DNA of 64,000 nucleotides from Rostratula benghalensis (Eukaryota > Chordata > Aves > Charadriiformes > Rostratulidae). The stretch is taken from assembly GCA_013399305.1 (NCBI GenBank), contig VXAI01000015.1, forward strand, positions 4,794,845 to 4,858,844. Direction: 5' to 3'. Numbering within the stretch: the first letter of the stretch is position 1; each line of letters begins with the position of its first letter. Positions 34,914 to 48,877 of the stretch are shown piece after piece. The notes beneath the pieces were generated by a model, which was not told where the DNA came from, ran no database searches, and saw nothing but the letters and a program-made list of their open reading frames with translations. A program made the translations under genes and the position numbers.

Positions 34914-37900
34914 TTAAAGGGGAAGTCAGAGTTCATGTATTGCTCCTTCATTGTTTTATCAGTAAAAAGAACTGCTTGTTAGTCACCATCTCTGGAAAAA
35001 AATCTCAGATCTGTCTGCCCAAGGAGAGAACTTTATCACAGACACCCTCCAGTTCTGATTTAGTAATATGGGCAGTGTAGGTATGCATTAAGTAGGAGCT
35101 ATTAAATTCATGTGTGTGTGCGCACTACACTACATTATCTGATCAAAGCAAAGCTGATAGCATACACAGTACCATTGCTTTTCCTTGCTAACCCAGTAAC
35201 CTATTAAAAATGCCCTCCAGTCTCAACAATTTTAAGCCTTGACTTCAAAAGATCAGCTTATCCTTAAGGGCTAAGCTGACTGGCAGGTGGGGGTGAGGAA
35301 GAAATCCAGTCCCCTCCCTCCAGCCGGATAGTATAGAGTTGCACAATTGGCTAGGCACATTAGGGGGTTTCTTCTGCATTCCTCTGAGACATTTGAAAAA
35401 GGCCACCTCCAGAGCTTGGACACTCGTATTTGATGAGCCACTCATCTGTTCATCTATCCCAGCTTTGTGTAACAATAGCTAAGTTTACATGAAGGCTGCA
35501 CCATGAAGAGGCAAGAAGTTGGTGCTATTGTAGACGCTAGCTATTATATTATGCAAGGGGGCTGCAGCAGTCTACCTGCCTTTAGAGACCTTCGTACCTA
35601 CCAGAGGTGGAGGATGTAAGTGGGATTTGAGAAGCACTGGATGTATCAGCTGGTCCCACTTAAACAGATGCCTTCTCAAATCCTTGGGGAATCTAGCAAT
35701 ATTTGAAAGGATATTGTGTCCTAAAAATCACTGTGCTGCAGAACAGTAAGCATTAATAGCAGTAAGAGTACAATGAATATCATGAATGCAGATTATAAGA
35801 TGATCGAAGAAAAGGCAGACAGCTTAAGAGCATGCACTAAGGAAAGAGGCAGCAATAGGAGTAAGAAAATTTCAGTACACAGGTAATAGGGGGGGAAAAA
35901 CTAGATGACATAGACCACTCCTGATCAGCTTTATTTTTTAAAAACTACACAAATACCCTCCACCAGTAGGGTACTTTTCCCCACACACACTCTTCTGAAA
36001 AAGCAGGAGTATTAGGACAGGGCAAGAATCTCATGGAGTTGGAGGTTTCTGTGCACCAAGTAACTCATCCATACTGAGTTTCTGAATTTCTTTCTATTAA
36101 AGACACTTTTTCTTACCACAAACATATTGGAGTCAACTTGAAGCACTTTGCTGAATAAACAGAAGTCAGGGTTATATCCCAGCCATTACTATCAGCTGGA
36201 AAGGCACTCTACTTTACCCTACCCTACCAGGTTTGGCCACGTTACTTGAATGGAAGTAACACATTCTCACACGAATTATATGCAGTGCAAGGTGTAAGAG
36301 ATGCAATAGTAGATAAAGACCTCAAATTCATTTTTCCTCAAACTGGATGCTAAATTTCTCTTCATAGAGATGTAAGACATAACATACTGAAGATCCATAT
36401 AGGGAAATAGGGAGGTGGCAATTCAACATTCTACAGGTACCAGCTTGTCCATCTTTAGAAAGAGATGCACAGAAAGCTGGCTTTAAAGGCCTTTTCTTGT
36501 TTTCAGACATGATTTGGACTTCCTTGGCCCACTGCAACCAAAACCAGGCCATGGCTTCAAACTCAATATTCAGTTTACCAGTACCAGTACTTTCCAGTCA
36601 CTGAACTTTAGCTGTGTGTCAGTTCTGTGAAGTCCCAGTGTTAACTAATGCAGAAATATTAGCGCAAGTCTTGGAGCAGCAAACTCAGTGTCCTGCAGTC
36701 ATGGGCAGCTGCTAGTCTACAGTTATTGTAATGGTCCACAGATGGTCATTCACATGTCACTGCACATCACCATACGTGTCTAATAACTGACTTTTCATAT
36801 ATGAAAAATATGCATAATAAGCCACAGGAAGAGAGCAGGAAAATAACAGACATGTGACAAAAACAGCGGAAAAATTTAAGTCCTGCACTTTTAAATCTTA
36901 AGGAACAACTACGCCAGGCTCCCTGAAAATTCATTGTAATGAGGTAAGAGAAGAAACAATACTTTTCTGTACTCAGATTTAACTATGTTTAAAAATAACA
37001 TTTTTTTTCTCTTGTATCAACATATTGTCAATACAATCTCATGTGTGAACTGATGCCAATACACGGGACCAGATTCTCAGCTGATTTACATCACTAACTT
37101 TAAATAACAATGCATGAATGGACAAAGCGCCTGCTTTATAGCATCCTCCCTTTCAGCTTTTCCCTTGTCTCAGTTCATTTCCCTGTGGCATGCTTTGTTC
37201 TTAAAGCAGTCTTAGCCACTCATACATCAAAATATTTAATCAACATTTCTTAGTCAGAAAATAATCCTGCTTTAGACTGATTCAGTGGGAAACTCTGCAG
37301 TGGATTCAACATAAAAAAGGGTCAGAATGCATTTCCGAGGGTGCTTTAGAAAAATCAATGCTGACATGTTTTTAATGAAAATCAGTAAGTGACATTAGAT
37401 AATGAAACAAACATCCAGCAGCATTGCGGGCAGGCCATTTAGGCAATGAGTTTTGGAAGCAACCAGTGAAGCTAGTGCTTGAGCATGCAAGTAACACGTC
37501 CTTAAATAAAGTACTACTATTTTTTTTTTATGAGAATTTCAAAATCTGTTTCCTGCGAACCATGACTCAAGGGCTTACTATTTCCCTTCTCTCTGTTCCC
37601 GCACTCCCTCCCAACTCCAAGTAAATCAGCCTTAGGAACCAGTGTCACGGTTCCTCTAACACTGTCTCTCCATTGGGAGCCACTGACCCGTGGAGCCGCC
37701 ACGAATGCTTTGACAAGCTGTGGTGCAGCCTCAGCAGGGAAGAAAGATCCATTAAAAGCTGAAGTTGTGAAACTCTTTAGAAGAGGCCTGTCCCTTCTCA
37801 GAGTAATTAATTCTTTGACTGCCACACTGAGATGCAATGAATGAACACATACTCTTAGGAGTAACAACTATGCTAATGGGGGGGAAGCTGTGCAGACAAA

Positions 37901-39791
37901 GAACACAAGTGCTCACTTGAATTGGGTTATACTCTCTATATGTAAACCAACAGTGCTATATGCATCCCTGAAAAATCAACTAAACTCAGAAGCAACCTAC
38001 CTCATAGACCAGTATTTGCAATGGATATTAGTTTATACTCACATGTTCTTTATCTAGATCCTGTGGGAGCCACCAATAATGCTTCCACACAACTGACAAG
38101 AATTTTTACATCAGTTTGTAACCTATTAAAAAACATACCCAAAAGTCTGGATGAACGCACATGAAAAGTCTCTCCCAGTCACAAGGATGGTCATCTCAGC
38201 AGAATTACAACATAGCTACCTCTCCATCAAGACACAGTGTACAGACTGACCTGCTGACTGAAGTTCTTGAAGAATGTTGCTCTGGCCACTGTAGAACTCA
38301 TTGTAGCACATCGGAGCAACAGAATTGGTCTCATTTGCTTTCTATGCAAGTGAGGAGCTATTCCATTTATTTAGGCTCTGTACATTTGATTAGGGTTTGA
38401 ATAAATCATTCTTAATACTACACAGTCTCTGAACTCAGTCAATAACTTCCTGGGTCCATCTGTACCCATGCAAAACCGGGTGTTCTCTTTGCAAGTTTTA
38501 AAGTAATGCTAAAATAAAACCAAAAATCAATCAACTTGGTAGCAGAACATACGTCATTTTTAGGAAACATGAAAAAGTTACTGATCACAATGCAGAACCA
38601 AGTGTTCATGTGTTCATTATTAGATGACCTACCAAGGAACGGGTAGCTGCAAGAATAAGTCTTTGCACCTTGACATAGCAAATTGTCACTTCTGTGCCAG
38701 TTCCGTGTGTGACTCAGTTTAAAAAAAAAAAAATGAAAAAAGAAAACTAAACTATAGAGAATAAACAGCTGTAGTCAGTTCCACTGTTTTAAATTCCACT
38801 GTTCTGAAACTAACAAGGAAACAACAAAAAAATTCCCCAAGGGTACAAAGTATTCACACTTTCCAGGAAAGCTAGCAAATTGTGTAAACCCAAGCGTAAA
38901 TATAGAATGCATTGTACTTTTCAATGAAAACTAGCAATATTTAAGGACAGATTTGGAACAAAAGCCTACCCATGGAGTCAACAAGACAACTGCAAGATTC
39001 ATTACAAAGTCAGACATGGTGTTTTGGCTTCTGGCTGGACAGAAGGCTGTAGAATTAACACATGGTTCATTACAACAGAATTAGAGCCTGGTTATTCAGT
39101 ACTGCAGAAATTAGGGATGGTACACATCAAACGGATTTTCCCATGAAAATACAGGGTCTCCAGTCCAGCCCTAGAAAATCACTAATTATGGTGCAGAACC
39201 TATTTACATTCACAGAATATAACTTCTGTTTGGCAGTTCTCTGTCTTTTTTTTTTTCCCATTACAAGGATTTCAAAGTCATCTTCCTGAAATGATGTGAC
39301 TGAGTATTTTTTTTATATTACAGAAATTTGAACAGAATTACGATATAAAAAAATACAGAGCAATACAAAAGATTTTAATATTTTCTCTTAACAAGTGTAC
39401 AATGGCATTTTATTAGCAGGAGAAATTCCTTCGCACCTCATAAGCAGTGACTGTTAAATTGAATTATTGTTGCAATTCAGACAGTTACACATATAGTCAA
39501 AGAAGATTTTAAGTCCTTGCTATTTAATGGCTAATTCCTAAAATCAGAAAATTTGCAAGCTTGTGCAATTAATGTGCTACAGAATGAAAGTAATGAAGAT
39601 GTCACAAAATAAGTAAATATTTGAAAGTAAAGCAACCCAAAGATCTTGGGGGGAAAAGGAGAGTTTCCTTAGTACTAATAAAACATTTTCAAAATACTAA
39701 TGAATACAGTTATCTATATTGATTTCTACTGAAACTCAGTCTAACAAAGAAAACTGCATTCTCATTTAACAAGTTAGGATGCATCTGAAGA

Positions 39792-39816
39792 TTTTTTTTT
39801 TTTTTTTTTTTTTTTT
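39792..39816. repeat. T25 homopolymer
   Basis: Twenty-five consecutive T is the longest homopolymer in the window. It reads as A25 on the gene strand. Its length makes the assembled size unreliable. Confidence 0.95.
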
Positions 39817-39939
39817 ACTGAAAATAGGTTCAGGTCACCAGAAGCAGAACCCTGTATGAAAGTCTCAATTTTCTTAAACACTATTTATAGATGATTACAA
39901 TATTTAAATACCAGCAATGAAGAAAGGTTTCTTCCACAT

Positions 39940-39951
39940 AAAAAAAAAAAA
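39940..39951. repeat. A12 homopolymer
   Basis: Twelve A, about 125 bp right of the T25 run and in the opposite orientation, so the two runs could pair as an A/T inverted pair. This is probably coincidence. Confidence 0.9.
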
Positions 39952-40842
39952 GGCATTAAAAATACCAAGCTCTTAAGCATCTTCCTTATTAACAATCTTT
40001 TATATAATATCAGATTCTCCATTGGTATAAGTCAAAGGGCTCCTTCAATATTAACAGAGATACCATATTTTTTCCTCCAGCTAAACTTCCGTGGCATTTT
40101 AATTATACACAACGTTTTACAGAAGATACAGATAAATGAGGCCATGTCTCAATAGTTTACACCTCTTGCTCTCCATTCCCTTCTGAAGTGAAATAAATTA
40201 TGTTTTTGATGCCACTAGGAACTGAACTTTTTGCAATTGAGTTTCCAGTGAACTTTTAAGTCCATATCCGAGTGCCATCCTCCTTAGCTTGCAAATTCTC
40301 ACCTGTCTCCTGCTCCCCATTGACTCTAATGTGAGCTGGCCTCATTATTATTGCAGGATAAAAAAGTGAGAAGGGATACAAATATAGGTGTTTCCATGAT
40401 GCCCACATGAAAGTATCAGGAGTTTTCATAGAGCTTGTGAGCCCTTAAAGGTGAGAAGGGGGTAATTGACAAGAGATGGTTAACAGCAGAGAAAACAATA
40501 CAAAAGGAAGGAATGTGGGAGCTGGGAATAAGTGGATTCAAAACCAATATATATATCTTAACCCTTCCAAACTGATCCACATACAGGTATTAACATGAAG
40601 GTGTAACCACACTAGAATAAAGAAATATGCTTATGGAGTAAAGGATAAACAATATGTTTATAATGTGAAGTGACACATTAATCAAAAATACTGGTTATTA
40701 CACTTGTTGTGACTGATTGTCTCTTTTTTCCATGGGCTACTTTATCCAGCAGCCACTTGGTCAGTTCCCTTCTTGACACTTGCTAAACTAATCTGATTAA
40801 CTAAATTAATCCCCAGAAGCAGATAGCACATTTTCTAAATGG

Positions 40843-40893
40843 CTGGCTAGCCAGAAGGTTTCCCCTGCCTTATTGCTACAGCTGACTCAGCTG
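40843..40893. promoter_or_regulatory. Palindrome and double E-box/AP-1 (MARE-like) cluster
   Basis: CTGGCTAGCCAG (40843-40854) is a perfect 12-bp palindrome. At 40879-40893, CAGCTGACTCAGCTG is a near-perfect 15-bp palindrome in which two CAGCTG E-boxes overlap a central TGACTCA AP-1 site, close to the T-MARE consensus for MAF/bZIP factors. TAATCC cores lie about 70 bp to the left. The motifs are seen directly and any binding is inferred. Confidence 0.35.
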
Positions 40894-43800
40894 GATGGAT
40901 GGCTGACTCTCCCCAGAGAACAGCCAAATGAATGGCTTTATAGCCCTCGTTCCCCTGGCAATCTGTCATGGAGTTCAAAAGCAACCTTCTGATTCCTCAT
41001 CCTATTGGTTATAAACCAGTGCACCACTAAGCAAGCAATCCTGAACTGTCACCTTGCAACATATGAACTTGGGCATGCCAAGTAAGTCAGACACACAAGC
41101 AGTTCACAAAAGTGTTTTACATGTATATTTACACACATTCATATTTTGAATATGTACAGACAATTTCTTTTTGCAGAGAGGGAAGGTGCAAAGGGAAAAG
41201 CCAGGAACATGGTCTGAATATGTATTTTTAGCATTAAAAAAATACTAGAGCAAAGAGCTAGATTTATGTCCGGGTTTCTTCAACATAATGTATCTTGATT
41301 ACAGTAAAAGAAAATGAAGCATTGAGAATAACGACCTCTATAGTAAATTTACCTACCCCAATGCAACACTTAAACTGAAAGTTGACCGAGCATAATTTCT
41401 TTAGTTTTTACTTTATCTTCAAGTACCAGGTGGAAAACAGCCAGAGTTATTACAGATCTTACTCCAAAGCATCACTTGTATCTAGCCTCCCATCCACATT
41501 CTGACCCTCTCTGGATCCAGGATTCCCGAGTTCAAACCCCCCTCAGAGCTTAAAACCTATCAGTATCAACTCCAATGCTCTACAGACTCCTCATCAGCAC
41601 CACGAGCTCTACTATTTGCCAACTTGCTGATATATTCCAAGGGATATTATTAAGCTGTAAAAAAATATTAAATTGCACAAGAACAATAAAAATAAAATTT
41701 CAGCTCAGGCAGAGGGAGGCAGGAGTCTTAAAAGATTTTCCCTATTCCCCTTTTCTCCTGAATAACACAATTCCATTTCATAAAAGATCAAGAAGGACCT
41801 TATATGTCAACTTGTACTAATGAAAGCATAATGGAAAAGTCAAGTTGCTTCTGCAGTTAATTTGAGGGAACAGAAATTAATTCCACAAAGCAAAAACTGA
41901 AAGCAATCAGATTCACTTTCTGCACAGCTGGGAAAAATACAATGCTCTTACTTAAGAAAAAAGGATGAAAAAACAACTTAGATTTGCTTTCTTCAGAACC
42001 ATCACTTTATTTGAATGAATAGAGCCCACCTTTCAACTATGAATTGGCACAAGTAGTGAATCATTGCAGCAAATGCTGTGCCCTTCAAAGCTACTATAAA
42101 AAAGTCCTCTAAGGTTTTTAGAGGTAGAACTCCCTCCACATGTTCAACAATCAACATACTCCTTTATCCACTGCACACCAACATCCTTGTTTGCTTGCTG
42201 TGGCTGGACAGAGGTCATAAAGAAGCACAATGCAAACTAGATGCTCAGCTTATATTCTGTCTCAGAACTACAGTTATTAGATCAATATTCTTGCAAGTGA
42301 CATTTGAGAGAATTCTCCCAGACAACATTCTTCATCGGGCCATATCCCACCATACGTCAGTTCCACAGATGAATGCATTTGAGCAGTCTATTGTCAATGA
42401 AAGCATCTCTAACTACTGAGTATGCCCAAAAACCAGCCCTTCTAAACAATTCCCGGAGTGCTCTTTTAAGAGCTTTCTGTATTTGGCAGTTTGGGGAGAG
42501 GATACTCAGCCTCTCTCTAGACCACACTAGCAGGATATAAAGCCCTGGCTCACATGTCATGAAAACACCTGTCAGGAAGCATGGGCTGGCTGAGCAGCAA
42601 AAGGCAAATAGTTTGGCTACTACTAATGCAATTAGCCTGAAGCAATTCACCCAACCCTCCTCACCTTCCTGAGTCACCACGTGGAAGAACCAAGAAGAAA
42701 AATACATCCATTGATCAATTAAAAACTCTTCACTGAGAGTGACTGATACCTTGTGTGGTGTGTACAGGATTTGCCAACAGTGTTATGGAGTCAAGTCATG
42801 CTGGCAAGCAACCCTGACTAATACCTTCATACAGTAAGGTACTGAAAACCAAGGAACATAGACTTTCCTTAGAACTGCATCAAAGCATGTTCCTTGATGC
42901 ACAGACTTCTGAAAGAAGAGTTGAAGGTCAAGGGAATAACTAGAATCCATTTAGCATAGATGAAACCCTCAGCTTAGCTACACGTGTAACTGTGAAAAGC
43001 ACTCACTAATGAAATACTCCAAGGCAAAGAAGACCAAGTCAGTTCTTCACACACTGAATTCAGACTTCAGTAACAAATGCATTATACCTCAGACTGTAAA
43101 AAGTAAATCCCAGCCTGAGTGAGCTTCTCACTTGGACGGAATAGTTCCCAGTTACACCACCGTCACAGATGGCAAATAGGATCATGGTAAGAACAGCACT
43201 CAGCAGCCATTTTTAAAGCACTGAAACTCTTTTACCACAAACTGTGATACATCAGGTACATTGGTATTGCAAGCTGGCCCCATCAAATGGATATGATTGC
43301 CATAAGTATCAGTGCAGTATTTTCAGTGGCCTTACAAACACCACACCAACCCCCTTCTCATAGTTTGTACTGTAAGCCACATACCTAGTTACAACTTAGA
43401 AGAAACTGGCGTATGATCAAGTGCTCAGGCACAAGTGAGTAGAAGCCTGGTTTGAGAATCAGCAGTAGATAAGACAAAAAATAAAACTTCCATTCCCTAT
43501 GCAACTGTTACTATATGTCATGTGCAAGCAAGAAAGCTACTCCTGTATACATAAGTTTCTGTAAGCAGCTACCAAAATATTTTGACCATAATGTAGATTT
43601 TGACCTTCAGCTGGCGGCAGCACATCAGCAGCACAGAGCAGACTCCCCTGTTTGTGTCTCTGGTCTTGCCCCATCAAAGCTGTCCCATGCTCAGCTACAG
43701 GAATGATCACTGTCCATGACAAAGTACTCTCAGTTTATAAGGTCATCTCCATTACTTGTAGGTATCCACATCAAAAAAAGGAGTTATAATGGCATCTCAA

Positions 43801-45285
43801 ACAGGGATATGGAAGAGGAGAAAACAGATTCTACCAGGAGAGGAATGGAGCTAGAGGAGGGAAGATGATTTCTGATAAAGTAGGTTAGCCAGATGAAGGG
43901 AAGCACTGAAGCTCCAATTCTGAGTCTGAGCTGCTGAGGGTGAAGTGATCTGTTACTTCAGGGACATCCATAAGAACACCGCCAAAGAAGAGGAATTGAT
44001 GTGCTGTACACCATTTGAATTGACTCCTCCCCCATGCATGCTGTTTTCCCCCATTCCCAGAATTCCCCCATTCTCAGTATTCTGTCTTTCACCAACTGGC
44101 GGAAGAGAAAAATACCAACTGTGTGCAATCTGAATGGGAAAGAAGAGAAAAAGGGAGGGAGCAAGAGACAGAGACACAGAATTAATTTCATTTAAATGTG
44201 AAAAATCCAGAGATACACACAGGTACAAGTAATAAAACAGTCTTAAATATTTACTCTTCTCTGAAGCTTTGACACTAATTATTTAATTCCATGGATTTTT
44301 TTTAGATGTTGGGTTGGGTTATTCAAAGCACTTCTGTTAAGCTAGTTTTAAGGACACAATCACTTCCTCTCCTGCCCTGACATCATGCACAGTGACTCAG
44401 GCAGTGGTTAATAAATCTAAGACCCTGTGATATGTTTCATCTTACACAGAAAAAAAAAAAGCAGGAGAGAAAACTGAAAAATAGAAGAGGATCTGAAGAA
44501 AATCTATTCATTGATCAGGGGAACAAGTGTACTAAATTCACCCTGGCAAAGGAGTCGGAGAGTACACTACCACAGCTTTGTCTTGTATTATATCAACTAA
44601 CTCAGTGAGAAGCACAGCCTGTTTTTATATGCACTGCAGTAGTTAAGACTTTTTTTGTTCCAATTTTTTTATCTATTTAAAACAGCACTATCCTCTGCAA
44701 ATCCAGACCCAGATTCTAACATTTCTCAATGCCAGAAATGCATCAAGTGACTAGTTCATCTGTAATCAGCATATCGTAGTGGAGAAATCAAGTTCCGTAA
44801 CAGAAGCAGTCTCAAAAAAGGAAAGATGGTAACTTTCTTTTCATTGATCTCTCCAAAATAACTTAGAGTAATCCTATATCTAAACAACAACAACAAAATT
44901 AGAAGCCATAAAACAAAGCAGCCTTTCCCATATACTAGAGGATTAGACAAATTCAAGGGCAGATTTGTTGAAGAGCAGAAGGGGTTAAAATCTGTAAAGA
45001 ATGAAAAGAAGGCTAAAAAGCACTACTGCAGTTAATGTTAAAAACACTAATTTCAGTCCATTTGTGCATTCAGAGGCATTCTGGTTTTAATTTCTTCACT
45101 GAAACCAGATGTCTTCACTGATCATCACAATGCATATACTACAGCATAATCAGCTTGTCCTGAGCACAAACTACATCACACTTTGCAGCTAAAATCATCT
45201 GAAGAAGTGAGAGAATCTCAGAGAGGAAGCAGCTTAGTGCATAACCTGATCATTACTCAGAAACTCAGCTTTCAGTGTTTAAAAT

Positions 45286-45318
45286 GGGGGGATGGGGGGG
45301 TGGGGAAGGGAGAGTGGG
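45286..45318 (+). repeat. G-rich tract with quadruplex motif
   Basis: On the plus strand, G6-AT-G7-T-G4-AA-G3-AGAGT-G3 gives five G-runs of three or more, separated by loops of 1-5 nt. This satisfies the usual four-run quadruplex pattern. The gene strand is the C-rich partner, so the quadruplex would form in template DNA rather than in the TMEM132 pre-mRNA. Confidence 0.8.
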
Positions 45319-45600
45319 AATAGAAAAGGACAAGAGCAATTATGAATCCTGAGTAGTGTCAGAGTATGAACACAACCGGGAAAAAGCACACATAAGAGAC
45401 AAAAAGCTTCACAGGGAATTAGTGCTATCTAGTCACTCTGTCATTGCATATAATCAAATAGATGTTCTAATACTGAGACAGCATGTTACAGAGACAGCTG
45501 TAATAATTAGGGCTTTAATAAGCTCCAACACAAAACGCTACAACATGGCAGTGTCATGATCATCCTCACTCAAGCTGTCCAACTGAGAAAGGAGGTTGTG

Positions 45601-45620
45601 CTTATATTAGCTTATATTAG
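45601..45620. repeat. 10-bp perfect tandem duplication
   Basis: The unit CTTATATTAG occurs twice in succession with no mismatch. Confidence 0.9.
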
Positions 45621-46769
45621 TACACCACTTATCTAGTTTCTAAAAGCAGAATTAAAACCTTCTGCCATGTGCTGACACCTGGCTGCTGTCCAAACTTGTA
45701 CATCGTTTAGTATTATCACTGAAAAATTGAAGGCTTAAGCAAAACTGGAGGGAGATGGGAAGATTGTTGCTCATTAGTGTCAGTTCATCCCATGTGCTCA
45801 CCCCTACAGCCTTCAGGAGTCAGGAACCCTCTAGAAATCACGTCAAGAAAAATCAAATTTACTAAATTGACCAATTTAGGCTATTGTTCCCTTCCTTTTG
45901 TCCCCAAAAGCCTACCAGAACATCAATTCTGTGCAAGCAGCCTAGACGTAAATTAAGTCTCCATGATGAGTTTTCCAAGTCTGTAGTACATTGTAGAGAC
46001 ATCGATTATGCACAAACCATGTATTTGCAGACTTCAGAAAACAAGATAAGCACTTTTCTGGAAATTTGAGTCCCATACATAGGCTTTGCATCAAGTTTCT
46101 AACATTGCTTCCCAACAACTGACTCCTGCAACTCTACTCCAGAATTATTCCTAGCATAGAAACATGTTGTTCAGCTCTACCCCAGTATCCCAGTTCATCT
46201 AGGCTAGGCTGACTGAACTAGCTCAGTGACAAGTAATGGTTTCTACCTCCAGCAGCCTCTTTAAAAAAAAAATAAAAAATTAACCACTGCATATCTGCTT
46301 CACTGCTAAATCCTCTTCTCCCTTTATTTCCAGTAATGTAGTAAATCAAGTGGCGAAATTACTGTTTTACTAGTTTGCAAGCCTTCAGCATCCCTGTTTT
46401 CCACATTTCAGAAGTTCCCTGAACCTTACCAGAACATTAATGTTTTGCATGCTAAGCCTCACTAGATGACAGGAACATGAATATAGTGATTTGTTCATCA
46501 ATTTGCATACATATCCAATAAGGATAATATGAGAAAAGTAATGAACAAAGAACAGAGCAGTCCATAAAAGAAAAAGTGAATAAAAGATTGAGCAGTCAGG
46601 GTTATATATTTCAACAATGTTTCTTACCTGTTTATTAGTTAAGCGACAGCTTTTTAGAAACCTTATAGCAACAGGGGTTCTCATTTATTCAACATGAACA
46701 CATTCTAACTGCTAAAGACTTCTACCTGGAAGAAAATATTTTTGGTGTCACAACAAATAAAGAAAAAAG

Positions 46770-46835
46770 AAAAAAAAAACCACACCAAAAAAACCAAACA
46801 AAAAACCAAAAAACAAAACAAACCAAAAAAAACCC
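46770..46835. repeat. A/C-only low-complexity tract
   Basis: This 66-bp stretch has neither G nor T on the plus strand. It starts with an A-run and continues as irregular CCAAA/CAAAA units. On the gene strand it is T/G-rich. It is the longest of six similar tracts in the same orientation between 46.7 and 59.5 kb. Confidence 0.92.
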
Positions 46836-47975
46836 TAAACACAATTTCAAACACATGGAAAGAGAGAAAGAGTTTGAAGGGAAGAAAAGAGATTAAGAAA
46901 AATACTTAGTTTGTCATAAACACATAATGGTCCTAGACCAAAGGAAAGAATCTCTTTCACTGTCAGCTCTATACTATCTGACCTGCTGGATAACTTATTC
47001 CATGATGCTATTGCTTTGCAGTGGCCATTCACGTACCCTTAGAGATTCAGAAAAGTGCAGAAGCTCTTTCTATCAAAAATGCTATTCATAGAGAAAAAGA
47101 AGGATAACAATGGCCAGGACTTATGGTTTATCAGTCTTTTGACAAGAAATAAGCTCAAAGTGTGCTCCTTCTATCTAATCCCACCCTTTCTCTCACTGGT
47201 TCTATCTAGTGCATGTGAGTAATTAAAGTATTTTACTTCATGACTGGCAGCCCAGGGCTCCATTAAGCTACAAGGCTAATAAAAGGCAGGCATATTCCAG
47301 AAGGAATGTAAACACAGCCATAGCAAAATATTCAGCAGCCACTTACATGAGCATTCTTAAAAAATAAATAAATCAGGAAACACTCCGCAGAACTTGCTTT
47401 CCCCCCTCCACTGACGTTTATATTAAAAATCAAATGCAGTCTCAAGCGAACAAAGATAAGACCATAAACATTCTCATTTTCCTCTAAGCATTCAATTTGT
47501 TAACGCATTTTAGCTAAAATTCCTGCTTAGTCACGCCTGACACAATCTAGTCTTTTAGGCAAACATTCCCTCCATTCTATGTGCTATGGCTGCCAGCCAG
47601 TTTTCAGTTGATGTACCCAGTGTTTTTCTGCTTGTGTCCAAGCACACTGAGATCTCTTAAACCTGCTCTCACACAGCAGTTTTATCCTTGCATATGCTCT
47701 CCATTTATAAACAAAGCATATGTATATCTATGTATAGGCAGGCCTAAAGATGTGCACATTAGTTTCAGACATATCAAGCAAAAATCTTCAGATCTTCTAA
47801 CTCAGGCTACACATAGGAAATATAACAATTTTATGTCCTGAAACAAATACATCTTCCTGCAAACAAACATTATTCTTCACCCTGGAATTAAACCTTTGTT
47901 GCAGATTGATTTAAATGAAAGGGTTTGTCTCTATGGAAAAATACCAATAGAAAAATATAATAATAAATTCCATTT

Positions 47976-48038
47976 AAAAAAAAAACAAACCACGCAACAA
48001 AACAAACCATATCCCAAACCCGACCAAAACCAAACAAC
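47976..48038. repeat. A-run/AC-rich low-complexity tract
   Basis: An A10 run leads into irregular ACAAAC and CCAAAAC units, with only a few G or T interruptions. The structure and orientation match the tract about 1.2 kb to its left. Confidence 0.88.
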
Positions 48039-48877
48039 TTTCAAGACTTCTACAAAAGGAAAGTCAAAAAGAGGGACAGACCCAAATCTTCCAATTAGAT
48101 ATCAGCCTCAGAAACTCTGTCACTGAAAACACTGTTCAGTAGCATTTCCTTCTAAGGTAACTTTAAAATCCAGTGAGTTGCATCTAAGATCACAAGATTT
48201 TTGTCAAACAAAAGCAGAAAAGATGCCCCATGTGCTGGGGTCTCCTAACCAACCACCATTCTCACTATCAGGCCCTGCCTAATTTAGCAAACTACTCAGT
48301 CTTGATATTAAAAGTAAGAGTGGGCAAACATGTTCAGAAAGAAAGAATAGATAAATAAAAATTTTTCCTATTACCTGCAATAATTCTTATTGGATGGTGG
48401 ATGGCAAAAAGTCTTCAAAAAAAATTCTGACACATCCAGGTACACAGGTGGGACTTGGAAACCCAGGGAAAAATGTTCCAGTGATCCAACTCACTCCCAC
48501 TGATGTTCAGGTGAAACTCTTCTGCTCTTGGTAGGTAGCAGGTAGTTCCATTAGAGTCAAGAAAAGCTGCAGAAGAACTTCACAGCCCTTCAGGCCACCA
48601 GTAACCTCTTCCACTCCTGGTACAGCACAGCTAATGCCCTGTCCTTCTCAATACTTGAGAAAATCATTAGATTTTTGTTTTCTTCCTGTGCTATTCTTAG
48701 GTTTCTGATGCCTAAGGCTGCAAGGATATCAAGTTTCCTTAGGTTGAAAGAGCACTCTGAATGTCTCCAAACATTCATATCTTTCCTCTGTTCTAGGAGC
48801 AGCAAGTTCTTTCTTCAATTGTGCCTGCTCAAGGTTTTTCCAGAAATGCAGCAGAATAGCCCTTGCTCTGGAAATTG

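Noticed and set aside
39792..39951. T25 and A12 runs considered as the ends of a retroposon
   Set aside because: The sequence between them has no recognisable SINE or LINE feature, and no target-site duplication was seen.
44756..44956. Minus-strand frame with a hydrophobic leucine-rich stretch, considered as a signal-peptide exon 1
   Set aside because: It has no GC-rich or CpG-island context, no polar end matching the TMEM132 junction, and no donor in the required phase seen near the expected point. Hydrophobic runs are common in T-rich frames.
46385..46684. 99-codon minus-strand frame with a membrane-like segment
   Set aside because: The hydrophobicity comes from AT-rich codons. No start context, domain or conservation evidence is visible.
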